NCBI GenBank assembly: GCA_048213135.1
Contig: PS015076.1
Span: 63,264-102,294, forward strand
Direction: 5' to 3'
DNA from: Reclinomonas americana ATCC 50394
Taxonomy: Eukaryota; Jakobida; Jakobea; Jakobida
Length of the DNA stretch: 39,031 nucleotides
Shown here: positions 9,973 through 21,089 of the stretch, one piece after another
Layout of the letters: every line of letters begins with the position of its first letter
How positions within the stretch are numbered: position 1 is the first letter of the stretch
Notes under the pieces: generated by a model
Database searches by the model: none
Told to the model about the DNA's origin: nothing
Seen by the model: only the letters and a program-made list of their open reading frames with translations
Position numbers and translations under genes: made by a program

Positions 9973-12900
9973 CGCCAGGAACGGATTCTCCCACGTCTCC
10001 CACACTTCCGGACCGAGAGCCATCTCCTCGTCCGTCAGCAGGCACGCATCCAGCGTGCGCTCCACAGTCACGCGGTCCATGTGAATGCCAATGAACACGA
10101 CCTGCGTAAATTCGCAATGAGCAACTGATTGAAAAAATGGCCTTCTCCTTCTCCCACGTCAACCCACCTCCTGTCGTCGGTCGCCAAACTCGGGATGCGC
10201 AGGATCGAAATCCTTGCGCAGGTTCTCCCGCTCAGCCTCCGTCTCACACGGCCACTCCTCCACCGGCGTGGCCGCAAACCACGGATGGCTCTCCTCCACG
10301 TGGAAAATCTGCACACGCACGGGTAAGTCGCCGTGCTCTTGCTTTCTATGGCGAGAAGATGCTTCACGCAACATCGCCCGCCTGGCTAAACTCGATGCAG
10401 TCGTCGTTGCAGGCGGCGATCCACATAAAGCCCTTGGCACGCACGATAATCTGGCTCAACACCTGCTGCTCCAGCAGGTCCCAGAAGCGCTGCGGGTGCA
10501 CCGGCCTCCTCCGACGCCACACAAAGCTCGAAATGCCTGTGGGGGGACGGGGGTGGTGGGAGGGGGGAACGGGGCGATGGATGGCACCGGGCTTCGATTA
10601 CCAACCGTACTCCTCCGACTCGGGCACATGCTCGCCCGATCGCATCTGCTTCAGCCAGCCAACCGAGGCGGCGGCCTTGGCGAATGAGAAGAGGCCAGTG
10701 TTGAGCACGTGCTCCAGTGGGAGAGTCGAGTGCACCTTTGTGATGGGAAAAGGCGGTGAGTGCACTCACACTCGTCTCCTCTGCCTCTCCCCTGCTTCTT
10801 TCTCTCTCCCCCTCTTTCAGCAATCCATCCACTCACCGTGCGATGAATGCGAGCCTCCGGGTTCAACTTGCGAACAATGGCCTCAATCTGCTCCAGCTGC
10901 GCCGGCTCCACCAGATCCGTCTTGTTGATGATAATCACGTCGGCGAACTCGACCTGATCAATCAGCAAGTCGGCCACCGTCCTCTCGTCCTCCTCTGAAA
11001 TCTTGTCGGCTCCGTACTTTTCCGACAAATCGTCCGTGCTGCGCAGGTACTGGTGAAAGTTGTGCGCGTCGACCACGGTGACTGTGGTGTCGAGGCGCGC
11101 CACGTCCGACAGCGCCGACAGGCCGGGCACGTCAAAGGTGAACGTCTCGGCCACGGGCATCGGCTCCGCAATGCCGGTGCTGAACATGCACAGGTAAGTG
11201 ACCAAGGGGGGAGAGGAGTCGAGGGGAGTTTTGTTGCGCACCATTCAATGACCAAGTAGTCGAATCGGCGCTCCTCGGCCAGCTTCTTGACCTCGAGCAG
11301 CAGGTCCTGGGTGGTGGCGATAAGTGAGGAGAGACAGGAGGGAGAGAAGATGACATTAGTAATTCTCACCTCACGCAGCGTGCAGCAAATGCAACCTGTG
11401 GAGGGAGGGCGCGAATGAGTGCACGAAAATGGCAGAAATGTGAAGAAGGAAGAGCGTGGCAAACCGTTTTGCATCTCCACCATCTTCTCTTCCACCTTGC
11501 TCAGCTTGGCGCCGGATTTCTTCACCAGTTCCGCGTCGATGTTGACTGGGAAGGCGGAGGGGAGGGGGAAGGGAAAGGAAAGGAATGAGCAGTCACGCTG
11601 ACTACACAACAATCGTCAACAGCAGCGGGCGACTGACAAAGAGTGTGTGTCCGTGTGTTTGCTTGCGAGTAATTGAGAGAGAGGGAGAGAGACACGCACG
11701 GACGCGTAGACAGACAACAGGCAATAAAGAGGCTGCACTTATTCGATGTGTGGGTGTACCCACTCAACATATGCACCAGTACAATGAGGAGTGCACATAC
11801 AGACACACTCACGTGCAACACATGCTCAAGTATCGTTTAGAAGGCAGTAGCGCCTTTCTCTCTCTTTGCATGCGCGTGTAATCTCGTACACAACGCACGA
11901 ATGCGCAGTTACAGATAAATTCACATGCAACGCATAATCAAGCATGGCAGTAGCAGAGGTTTGTCTCTCTCTCTCTCTCTCTCGTTCAGTGAGCGTGTGA
12001 TCGTGCTCAATTCACAACCACCGTGCACAGGAGAGCGACAGACAAGCAAGTAATACATCATCAAGCAACGCTCATGAAGGCAGCAGCATGCTAATGTTTG
12101 TCTCTATCTCTCTCCCTCTCTCAGTGAGCATGTGATAGTGCTCAATTCACAACCACCGTACATAGGAGAGCGACAAACACGCAACACATCATCAAGCAAC
12201 GCTCATGAAGGCCGCAGCATGCTAATGTTTGTCTCTATCTCTCCCTCTATCAGTGAGCGTGTGATAGTGCTCACTTCACAACCACCGTGCACAGGAGAGC
12301 GTGCAGAGAGCGCTCACCCTCATACTCTACTGATGCGACGACAATATCGATCTCCGAGAAAGACCTCTTTGAATGCACACACGAGCTGCCCGCAGGATCT
12401 CTCCTGCAATCGCCCTCTCACCTTCGGCCATGTCGTTCACAATCACCGCCACTCGCATGCCAGAGCGATTCGTCAAGATGTGATTCAACAGCGTGGTCTG
12501 CAGGTCACAACAGATCAGAAAACACACGAAGCAGCGCGACAAACACACACACACACGAGGAAGGGAGGGAGAGGAAGAGAGGGAGAGGAACTCAGGAGTG
12601 ATCGCGTTCTCCTCTTCTCTCTCTCTCTCTTGCTCTCTCTCTCCCTCCTCTCTCTCCTCCCTCCCTCCTCCTCCTCCTCCTCCTACCTACCACCACCACC
12701 ACCTACCACCTACCTACCGTACCACCGACCGACGAACGAACGACGACGACGACGACGACGACGACCGACCGACGTACCGNNNNNNNNNNNNNNNNNNNNN
12801 NNNNNNNNNNNNNNNNNNNNNNNNNNNNNNNNNNNNNNNNNNNNNNNNNNNNNNNNNNNNNNNNNNNNNNNNNNNNNNNNNNNNNNNNNNNNNNNNNNNN

Positions 12901-13630
12901 NNNNNNNNNNNNNNNNNNNNNNNNNNNNNNNNNNNNNNNNNNNNNNNNNNNNNNNNNNNNNNNNNNNNNNNNNNNNNNNNNNNNNNNNNNNNNNNNNNNN
13001 NNNNNNNNNNNNNNNNNNNNNNNNNNNNNNNNNNNNNNNNNNNNNNNNNNNNNNNNNNNNNNNNNNNNNNNNNNNNNNNNNNNNNNNNNNNNNNNNNNNN
13101 NNNNNNNNNNNNNNNNNNNNNNNNNNNNNNNNNNNNNNNNNNNNNNNNNNNNNNNNNNNNNNNNNNNNNNNNNNNNNNNNNNNNNNNNNNNNNNNNNNNN
13201 NNNNNNNNNNNNNNNNNNNNNNNNNNNNNNNNNNNNNNTCACGTTCTCCTCTTCTCTCTCTCTCTCCTCTCTCCCTCCCTCCTCTCTCTCCCCCCCCTCC
13301 CCTCTCTCTCTCACACACACACACAATACCGCACCTTGCCAGAGCCAAGAAAGCCAGAGAGCACAGTCACCGGCAACTTGCCATCGTCTGCATCAGTGAA
13401 AAAATCGGAGAAATCGCAGTGAGACCCTTCCAACGCAATGCTTCCACCAGTGAGAGAGAGAGAGAGAGAGAGAAAGGAGAGAGGCAGTGTGTGTGCGTGT
13501 GAAAGATGAATGAGTGAAGTGTGTGAGTGTGAAAGGTGAATGAATGAGTGAGTAGTGACTGAGTGTGCGTATGAGTGTGTGTATGTGTGCATGTGTGTGA
13601 GAGAGAAAGTAGAGATCACCGCGTCTTCCT

Positions 13631-13663
<33 letters not shown>

Positions 13664-13804
13664 AACACACACAAGAGAGCGCACGCAAGTACGCACATGT
13701 CACACACAAACACACACACTCTCTCTCACACACACACACACACAGAGCGCGCGCCACTCACCACTCCCACTCGCAACACACACAGACGCAGACGACGACG
13801 CCAT
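9784..13804 (-). CDS. COG0523 (CobW/ZNG1-type) metal-chaperone GTPase
   Basis: Eleven exons on the minus strand: 13804-13762, 13426-13335, 12497-12422, 11545-11465, 11395-11370, 11306-11242, 11179-10837, 10735-10606, 10536-10373, 10308-10168, 10101-9784; all phases agree and give 492 residues. G3E-family GTPase that delivers a metal, usually zinc, to client proteins. P-loop GFLGSGKTT at 39-47, metal-site GCICC at 98-102, ECTGIAEP at about 127-134, G4 motif NKTD at 213-216. The CobW C-terminal domain follows ([35 protein letters not shown]). The tail carries about nine Asp, more acidic runs, then CHHPG, nine His and [10 protein letters not shown], a likely metal buffer. No CPELVPI METAP1-binding motif is visible near the N-terminus. 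Exon 1 is supported only by phase and a good GTGAGT donor. Confidence 0.88.
11813..12310 (+). repeat. Minisatellite array in intron 3 of the GTPase gene
   Basis: Four degenerate head-to-tail copies with anchors near 11821, 11931, 12057 and 12188 (periods of about 110-131 bp). The best-conserved core includes catcatcaagcaacgctcat, aatgtttgtctctatctc, and gtgatagtgctcaattc. Copies three and four are nearly identical. Confidence 0.85.
12600..13330 (+). repeat. CT-rich low-complexity sequence around a 459-bp gap
   Basis: The gap (N 12780-13238) lies in intron 2 of the GTPase gene. The sequences on either side (from about 12604 and 13240) both begin cgttctcctcttctctctct, so this is either a repeat array or a partly duplicated assembly edge. 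Before the gap are CTAC-, CCAC- and CGA-type short tandem units. Confidence 0.75.
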
Positions 13805-14058
13805 AACAAAACAAAAGCACAAACACACACAAAGACGGAGACAAACACACACAAAACTCGCACTGTCACACAAACACAAACACTCACAACTCACACGCCT
13901 AAGTCATCACCTAAACAGCCTAAGGCGACACTTAGTACACACAAACACACAAACACACACACACCTCTCTGCACACACCTCAGCACACTCACACACACTT
14001 GCACACACACATACACACACACACACCTTGCCCTTTCTTGTCCACACACTCACACACA
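13805..14058. promoter_or_regulatory. Divergent intergenic region, probable shared promoter
   Basis: 254 bp separate the start codons of the GTPase (minus, 13804) and the HGSNAT-like gene (plus, 14059). It is dominated by CA repeats, broken by a small unique block around 13897-13935 (cctaagtcatcacctaaaca). Both promoters should lie here if both starts are right. No TATA element seen. Confidence 0.5.
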
Positions 14059-14837
14059 ATGAGTGAACGCGAACCTCTTCTCCACCACACCTCCTCCTCC
14101 AGTGGCGGCATTCCCGCGGCCTCTCCCGCACGCGTTCTCCACTCTGTCAACGACGGCGACTCTCTCGCCTCCTCCGGCTTCACCTCTGATGGAGTGCCGC
14201 TGTCTCCGTCGCCACTCTCCTCCACGCGCTCGCCTCCTGCTGCGGTGGTGGTGATTGGGGCGAGTGGAGGCTCGGAGGTGTCGTTGAAGGAGGTCGTGCG
14301 TGCGCGGGTGGCGGGCGAGGTGGAGGGAGAGGCGGTGCAGGTGGAGGGGGCGCCGAGGGTGAGTGTGTAGGATTTTGGTGCATTGTATATTTCCGATGTG
14401 GGCTGGAGGGGCACTCGCTTTCGCTTTCTTTGTGTCTTTCTCTCTCTCTCTCACTCACTCACTCTGTGCCTTGTTGCAATCAAGATCGTACGTATTGTAT
14501 GCTCACTTGTCATCTCTCTTGCTCCACGCTCGCTTCGCACACTTTGCTTCCTTTCCCGAGTCTGTGTACGTCGTCTTCTTGTCGCGTTGTCTCTCTCTCT
14601 CTCTCACTCACTCACTCTCTGCCTTGTTGCAAACAAGATCCTACGCANNNNNNNNNNNNNNNNNNNNNNNNNNNNNNNNNNNNNNNNNNNNNNNNNNNNN
14701 NNNNNNNNNNNNNNNNNNNNNNNNNNNNNNNNNNNNNNNNNNNNNNNNNNNNNNNNNNNNNNNNNNNNNNNNNNNNNNNNNNNNNNNNNNTCTTCCTTTC
14801 CCGTACGTCTGTGTACGTCGTCTTCTTCGTCGTCGTC

Positions 14838-14896
<59 letters not shown>

Positions 14897-17314
14897 ACTC
14901 ACTCACTCACTCTCTGCCGTGTTGCAATCAAGATCGTACGTATTGTATGCTCACTTGTCATCTCTCATACCACGCTCACTTCGCATCTTCACTCTGGTTG
15001 CCTTTCCCAAATGGCTGTGTGCGCTCTCAGTCCGTCGACTTCTTCTCGCATTATATGCTCTCTCTCTCGCTTCTTGCAAACAAGATCCTATGCATTGCAT
15101 GCTCACTTGTCATCTCACATGCTCCACGCTCGTTGCATCTTCGCATTTCCCTCACAAAGAAATGGCCTGAAGGGCTGTGCGTGCTCACAGTCTGTCGTGC
15201 TTCTTGCATTGCATACTCTCTCTCTCTTTCTCGCTCTCGCGCTCTCTCTCTCTCCTCTCTCTCTCTCTCGCTCTCTCTCTCTCTCTCCGCAAGATCCCGT
15301 ATTGCTTGCACTTGTCATTGCACGTGCTCCATGCTCGTCGCATATTCATCCGCCCTCTCTCTTTCTTCGCGGACTGAGTGCGAGGAGTGCTATGCACCGT
15401 CTTCTCGCATTATTTTTCCGTATGAGGAGAGTGCTCTCTCTCTCTCTCTCTGTGCGCATTGTGTTCGTCTCTTTTTTCAGTTGCAGCCCACGCTCTTCGC
15501 ATCTTCATGCTTTCTCTCCCCAGTGACTGGGATGGAATGCGCTGGTTATTACGACTCGTCGATGTGTGCTGTGCACCGTTTTATGCCCACAAAGTTTTTT
15601 CGAGGGGAGAGTGCTCTCTCTTTCGCTTTCTTTCTCTCTCTGTCACTCTCTCTCTCTCTCTCTCTCCTTACATTTTGTGTTCGTCTCTCTTGTCAAGACA
15701 CGTGCTTCACGGTCTTCTCATCTCCACTCTTGCTCGCTTTCTTTTGAGATGGTTGGCGATGCAGTACAATGGTTGCTTGTGGCTGTGCGCACGCCTAGTC
15801 CTCCCCCGATTCGAAGCTCCTCTTTCTCGTTTCTCTTGTCTCACATCTTCCCCTCACCCTCCCTTCCCTCCCCACCCTCCCTTCCTCCCTCGATCAGAAA
15901 AAGGCGCCGCGTCTGTACAGTCTCGATGTCTTCCGCGGCCTGACCATGTTCGGCATGTTGCTGGTCGATAACCAGGTGTGTGTGTTCGCCATTTTATGTG
16001 CCGCCACTCTTCGTTTTCGTGCTCATCTCATCGCTTCCCCCCGCTGCAGGGCGACTTTAATAATGTGATATGGCCGCTCGGCGAGAGTGAATGGGAGGGG
16101 CTGCGACCGTCGGACTGTGTGTTTCCATCGTTGCGCATGACACACATGTGATTTCCCTTCGAGACATTTCTCTTCTCACACGCGTGTCGCAGGTTTGTGT
16201 TCATCATGGGCTTCTCTGTGGCCTTCACGCTGCGTAATGTCAAGAAATCGGATTGGAGAAGTGCGTCTCCTTGCTTGTTTCGTCGCTGCACAGCTGTTGT
16301 TTCTCACGTCCTGTCGCGCGGCCAGTTTGGTACCGCACACTGCGACGAGCCATCATCCTCATCGGCCTCGGCATCTTTTTCAGCGCACAATCACACAACT
16401 TTGGCCCACAGTTCCGCATTCCTGGGTGNNNNNNNNNNNNNNNNNNNNGGAGCTTTCGGCGCAGTGCAATGCCGCTGGATACTTGGACAACCAGATTTTT
16501 CATCGATTCATGTGCGTCGTCGTCCACACACTCCTAGTCCTGCTCCTTCCCCGCATAACACTCTGTGCGTTGCCAGGGTGCATCCAACAGACCCGGAGGG
16601 ACTCGTGTCCACTCTGACGGCCACGGTGAATGCGTATCTGGGCCTGGAATTCGGCCTGTTGTTCTTCCGCTTCCGTGCAACGCGTCGCAAGTTGATGCTG
16701 CGCTGGATCTTCCTCTCCGCCGTCATGGTTTGCAAAGAGGAGATCTGTGTCTTTTCTTCTGCTGTGTGTGTGCCTCACTTGCGTGCTGTGGTGGTGCAGG
16801 TGGCCGTGGGCTCCCTATGCATCCCATTCAATCCGGTCACCAAGAAGCTGTGGTCCGTCTCCTTCACCGGCATCACCATCGGCATCAGCGGAGTTGCGCT
16901 GACGGCGCTGTATGCCATTCTGGACGTGTATGAGTACCGCGGGAGGTTTGTGAAGAGGGGGAGAGGGAGGTGTCTGTTCTTCGTCGTCTCTCACTCACGC
17001 ACTTGCGCNNNNNNNNNNNNNNNNNNNNGCGCGCGCGCAGGAGCATCCTTCACAAGTGCATGATGCCCTTTGTGTGGCTCGGCACCAACCCACTGGTCAT
17101 CTTCCTGGGCATGGTGGAGCTGGAGGTGCTGATGCTGCGCAATATTCACGTCGATGGCATGTCGCTGTGGGACTACACCTTCACCAAGGGATTCGCCAGC
17201 TGGATGGGCGGCGCTCTGTCGTTTGCCTCGCTGGTGTACTCGTTGTTGCACTCGGCGCTGTGGATTACGGTCGCCGGTGTGCTGTATCGTTTCAAGATTT
17301 TCATCAAGCTGTGA
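14059..17314 (+). CDS. HGSNAT: HGSNAT-like transmembrane acetyltransferase
   Basis: Exons: 14059-14358, 15898-15975, 16050-16129, 16193-16260, 16326 into a gap (16429-16448), gap-16511, 16577-16727, 16800-16945, 17041-17314. Family of heparan-alpha-glucosaminide N-acetyltransferase, which transfers acetyl from cytosolic acetyl-CoA across the lysosomal membrane. Evidence: RLYSLDVFRGLTMFGMLLVD, SDCVFPSFVFIMGFSVA, FRIPG just before the gap, NAAGYLD, DPEGLVSTLTA, FNPVTKKLWSVSF, WLGTNPLVIFLGM, and the C-terminal ALWITVAGVLYRFKIFIKL. The first 100 residues are low-complexity with an EREPLL dileucine-type sorting signal at residues 3-8. Glu138 occupies the position of the catalytic His in the human enzyme (HxxWNGL). 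The 20-N gap must hide roughly 90 residues by comparison with the family. Confidence 0.88.
14430..15740 (+). repeat. Degenerate minisatellite and CT tracts in intron 1 of the HGSNAT-like gene
   Basis: The 1539-bp intron (14359-15897) holds at least five copies of a unit containing gccttgttgcaatcaagatc and tgctcacttgtcatctc, starting near 14471, 14622, 14917, 15071 and 15288, separated by CT runs (the longest at about 14838-14890). A 143-bp gap (14648-14790) falls inside copy two. The right half (about 15300-15547) is the source or sibling of the repeat in the WD40 gene intron at 9293-9545. Confidence 0.85.
16429..16448. other. 20-N placeholder gap inside HGSNAT-like coding sequence
   Basis: Upstream sequence ends in the family motif RIPG and downstream resumes at ELSAQCNAAGY, so several hundred bases of coding sequence and perhaps introns are missing. 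A second 20-N run (17009-17028) lies within the last intron. Confidence 0.9.
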
Positions 17315-17497
17315 GGTTGAGGTTGAGGAATGGGGGGAAAATAGCGTTTTAGTGNNNNNNNNNNNNNNNNNNNNNNNNNNNNNNNNNNNAAATGCACGAT
17401 CGTCATTCGTGAGGCGACGTCGTGCGGGAGGGACGTCGGGACTTCGTTACGGACGACGGAGTATGGATTCGGAGTATTGATCCGAGTATTGACATTC
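17315..17497 (+). other. Intergenic spacer with a 35-N gap
   Basis: Contains N at 17355-17389. No gene seen. 3' UTR of the HGSNAT-like gene and upstream region of the START gene. Confidence 0.6.
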
Positions 17498-17511
17498 TGT
17501 CCGCCAATATA
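17498..17511 (+). promoter_or_regulatory. Possible promoter element tgtccgccaatata
   Basis: A 14-bp sequence 44 bp upstream of the START gene start codon. The same 14 bp occurs at 23560-23573, about 40 bp upstream of the paralogous gene on the other strand, but in the opposite orientation relative to that gene. A 14-mer can recur by chance in 39 kb; only the two positions make it interesting. Confidence 0.3.
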
Positions 17512-17555
17512 GTTACTCGAAATTCTCCGGAGCAGTAGTGTGCACAGAGTTGACG

Positions 17556-20500
17556 ATGCAAGGCGAAGGTAGCGGCAGGTATGTCACTCTGAAGTTCCGC
17601 GTCACGCTCGCAACATGCAGAGTTTGTGACTAGTTTTTTCATCACAACGGCAGCGGTAGCAGCAGTGCCAGCAGCCCTCCAGCTGCAGTGAGGGTATGTA
17701 TTCTCCTCCTCAGTATGCATCTCTCTCTCTCTCTCCGTGATTTGATTACTCATCCGCTTCTCTGTTGTTTTTGCAGCACGGACTCAGTGCAGCGAGGATC
17801 GCAATTGATGGTGGAGCGCGGGCGAGTGACGGAGCCCGGGCCAGCCTCTCGCAACAGTCATCGGTCGATGTTGAAAACACAACCTCTTGTTTCGTATCCA
17901 TTTTTCCCGCATTCACTCCACTACGTATTGATTGAATGTTGCCAGCCCTCGACATTGCTGGAGTGATTGTCGTGCTGCTGGAAAACTTGCACGAAGCCAC
18001 CTGCGTGTGGACCGACAAAATGCGACAGCGAAAGCGCAGGAACGGCGAGGTTCTCGCGCTGCTGGCTCGACTGGAGACGCTGTCGCATCGGCTGGGCACA
18101 TTCAGTCGCGGTGCGCGTGCTTGTGGTTGCTGTGTGGTGTGCGTGATGACTCGCCTGACACTGGGAGCAGGCATGGACATGCTGCAGTGCATTCCGGCTG
18201 ACAGCCCGGTGCAGGAATTCCTGAAAAGCAAGTACCAACGCCTTCGTGCCGTGTGCGCCATGGTTTGAGTGCTTGCTGATTGTACATCTTTGCACACTGG
18301 AGCGCTTGCTGACCAAGGTAATGAACAGACGCTTCCACTGATTGCGCATGGCATTGACGAATTGCAGCATGACTTGTGCCTATGTGAGTGTTCTCGTCGC
18401 CGACAATCACCACTGTGCGCTCTCCCACTTACACTCGATGCAGTGGACAACTTGCGTCGACTCAGGATTATTTTGGAGAACCTTGAGCGTCAGCGTGCTG
18501 CCGTGTTGGATGACATTCGGTTCGCTGATGTGATACTTGCTTTGTCTGCTACCATGCAAGCTGATGCTCACACAATCCTTCTCCCTTCCTGCTCTTTGTT
18601 TGCTGCACGTCAAGGTTCGTGTGATTCGTGCATTCAGACTTCTTGCAGGAGATGCTAACATTTTGTTCATCTTGCGATGTGTGCAGGGATGTTCTCACTG
18701 TTGCGTTTCGTGCTCGTCACCTCACATTGCGTTCAATTTTCTCATGACTGCAATAGTCGATCGGACGACCGCAAGCGGCTGTTCGCCCGGCGGGGCCGTC
18801 TGGTGGTCTCAACGACGCGCAGGTTAAGGAAGCGCTGCGACCTCCGGGGTTTGTCGAGCTGCCGCCCGTCATGCACGAGGTGGGTAATGTGCTTGCGCTC
18901 TTCGTGCGATCCGTTTTGGTTTGTCGTCTACAGCTAAACTCTTCTGACACTTGTCAATTCTCACCTGCAGGCCATCAAATCCACATTCTATCAGAGTGAA
19001 GTGTGGTGGTACCGCGAATTGGGCAAGCGTGGACAAGAGTACCTCGCCATGAGCCATGTTCGACAGTCGGACTGGATTCGCGCTCTCGAGTGTTACCGAC
19101 GAGTGATCGATGACCAGGAAAATTCGCACAGTCTGCAGGGCCTCGTGAACGTCTGTGAGTGCCAGCTACAACTCGGCGGCGCACTCGAGGCGTTGAACCT
19201 GGCCACATTTTGTCTTTCTGTCGGTATTGGAGTCCACTCGGAGAGTGCAACGGAGGCGGGCAGTGATTGGGTTTGTTGAAGATCCCACCAGTACTGCGCA
19301 CTTCATTGCTCACGCTGCGCTCACGTGTCTTTCCTCCGTTGCACAGCTGCAGCAAATCGAGTCGACGTACTTGCGTGCGGAGCGAGCAGTGGGCGTGCAA
19401 CCTGAGTCGCGGTCGAAAGAGGTGCGCTCGAATTTAAAGAATATGGCGCAGGCGCGTAAGTTGGCATGCTTGGAAACGGGAGCGACACCTTGGGTCGAGT
19501 TGCGATCGCCCGGCCCGGCAGGTGGCGATGACCGTGACTTGGATCTCGCACTGTCCTTGTGGATGCACCAGACGGCGCTGCCATCCATGCTGTCTGCTAT
19601 CGCGCTGCCTGGTCCGGCCTGGAAACTACAATCGCACGATGTTGACGATTACGGCTCCAGGTACGTGGGTTTTCGTGCAGCTCACCATCACTCTGATGAA
19701 TTGGTTACTGATCATTATGCACGATAGCATTCTGCTCATGAATCTCAAATCGAAGCCCACCATTCCACACGTCAAGCCGCCGGTATTCGGTGAGGACCCT
19801 GCCCTGGAGGAAGGCGCTTGGTACTCGACACCCTGGAAGGCCGTCGTGACTGGAGCGCCGATAAGCCTGGAAGAAACGGCGCAACTAGCCTCGCATCCTG
19901 ATGTTGTGTATGCATGGCAGTTGATGTGCAACCAGCGTGCTTGTTGCTGTGTCTGCTAACCGTCTTGGTGAGTAGGAATGGGACGAGGACCTGCTGTCTT
20001 TTAAAGTGCTGCGCAAGCTCCCCTTTGGGTGTCGCTTGATTCACGCGCATCACAAGTCGATTTCCGTGTTGCGTACGTGTGATATCTCTGCGCGCGCGGC
20101 TGATCGTGAGCTCTCAACGCATGTTTCGATAGGGGATTCGACTCGCGAGACTATGTGCTCCTGGATTGCACCGTTCGCACACCCGGTAAGCTCTTTGATG
20201 TGTCTCTCGGCAGGATTGCGTGCGTGTTGGACTCAGCAGCCGTGCGCCACGCAGATTCCACTGTGTACTATATGGTCACTGTTGACAATGTGGTGCGAAA
20301 TGTTCCTGTTCCGCGTGGAGCAGTGCGAGCTCAGTGCAGCTACTGTGTGGCTGCAGTTCCCGTTGCGCCGCACATTACCAACATTCGCATGCTCAATCAG
20401 TGTCTGCCTGGCGGTGAGTGGCATGCTGCATCTGATTTGGTGTCGGTAGTGGAATTGCACTGATGATCCTTGCGCCACGTTGCAGGTCGTGCCAACGCCG

Positions 20501-21042
20501 ACTATTTCAAGAATAAGGGCAACAAGCGATTCTTGCAAAGCATCACGCGTGCTGTTCTTGCTGCAGCACGGAAGAAGGCCGCAGCGCCGCCGGGCGAGCG
20601 CCGATCGGGAGCTCCGATGCCGCGAGCAATTTCAGCGTTTGAGATGCCTCGCGCAGGACTTAGCGCCCCGTTGGAGATACCTCTGCGCAACATATCCTTG
20701 TCCCAAAGTCATATTCTCGGTCCACTTACGCCACGGGAACCACTTCTGGATCCTTCTGGGTTGTCTCAGCCGATCGCTCGTTCACGGGTGGTAACCGGGC
20801 TGCCGAGCGTTCGGCCACCAGTAGCACCGATGCCGCCGAGTGTTCGGTCACCAGCAGTGCCGGTGCTGCCTAACGCCGCGCTGACCGACGTCAACGCCGT
20901 CCAGCACGCGGCCGCAACTAGGTTGGCTGTTGCCGACGTCGCCAGAAGCGGGGCGGACATCAGGCGCGTTGAAAAGCCGACTGACCTAGATGAGCGTCCA
21001 TCTGACGACGACGACTTTGATGACGATGACCAAGAGCAGTAA
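17556..21042 (+). CDS. Helical-TPR-START protein A
   Basis: Fifteen exons: 17556-17578, 17654-17693, 17777-17888, 17946-18110, 18171-18262, 18329-18383, 18444-18529, 18615-18680, 18757-18879, 18971-19270, 19347-19660, 19728-19905, 19976-20076, 20133-20413, 20486-21042; about 830 residues, phases consistent. Residues 59-213 are helical (LDIAGVIVVLLENLHEA, RLRAVCAMTLPLIAHGIDEL, NLRRLRIILENLERQRA). Residues 254-400 look TPR-like (WIRALECYRRVIDDQENSHS, LGGALEALNLATF). Residues 450-660 resemble a START lipid-transfer domain: EWDEDLLSFKVLRKLPFGCR, SRDYVLLDCTVRTPG, GAVRAQCSYCVAAVPV, HITNIRMLNQCLPGG, then ADYFKNKGNKRFLQSITRAV. A Pro/Ala-rich tail ends DDDDFDDDDQEQ. Function unknown; lipid binding is inferred from the START resemblance. 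The first two exons are the least certain part. Confidence 0.75.
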
Positions 21043-21089
21043 GAGATTCGCAATGCAACCCCCCACCATGGCTTTAATTTGCGTTCCTT
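21043..21089. other. 47-bp spacer between convergent START genes
   Basis: The two paralogues end 47 bp apart, so their transcripts must overlap. On the minus strand an attaaa hexamer lies at about 21070-21078, just after that gene's stop codon, a plausible poly(A) signal. Confidence 0.6.

Noticed and set aside
11813-12310. Regularly spaced repeats resembling a CRISPR array
   Set aside because: The units are 110-131 bp and tandem without unique spacers of uniform size, and they sit in an intron of a eukaryotic gene.
20186-20212. Possible short intron in START gene A (gtaagc...ggcag)
   Set aside because: It would be only 27 bp, and reading through it keeps an open frame with START-like sequence.
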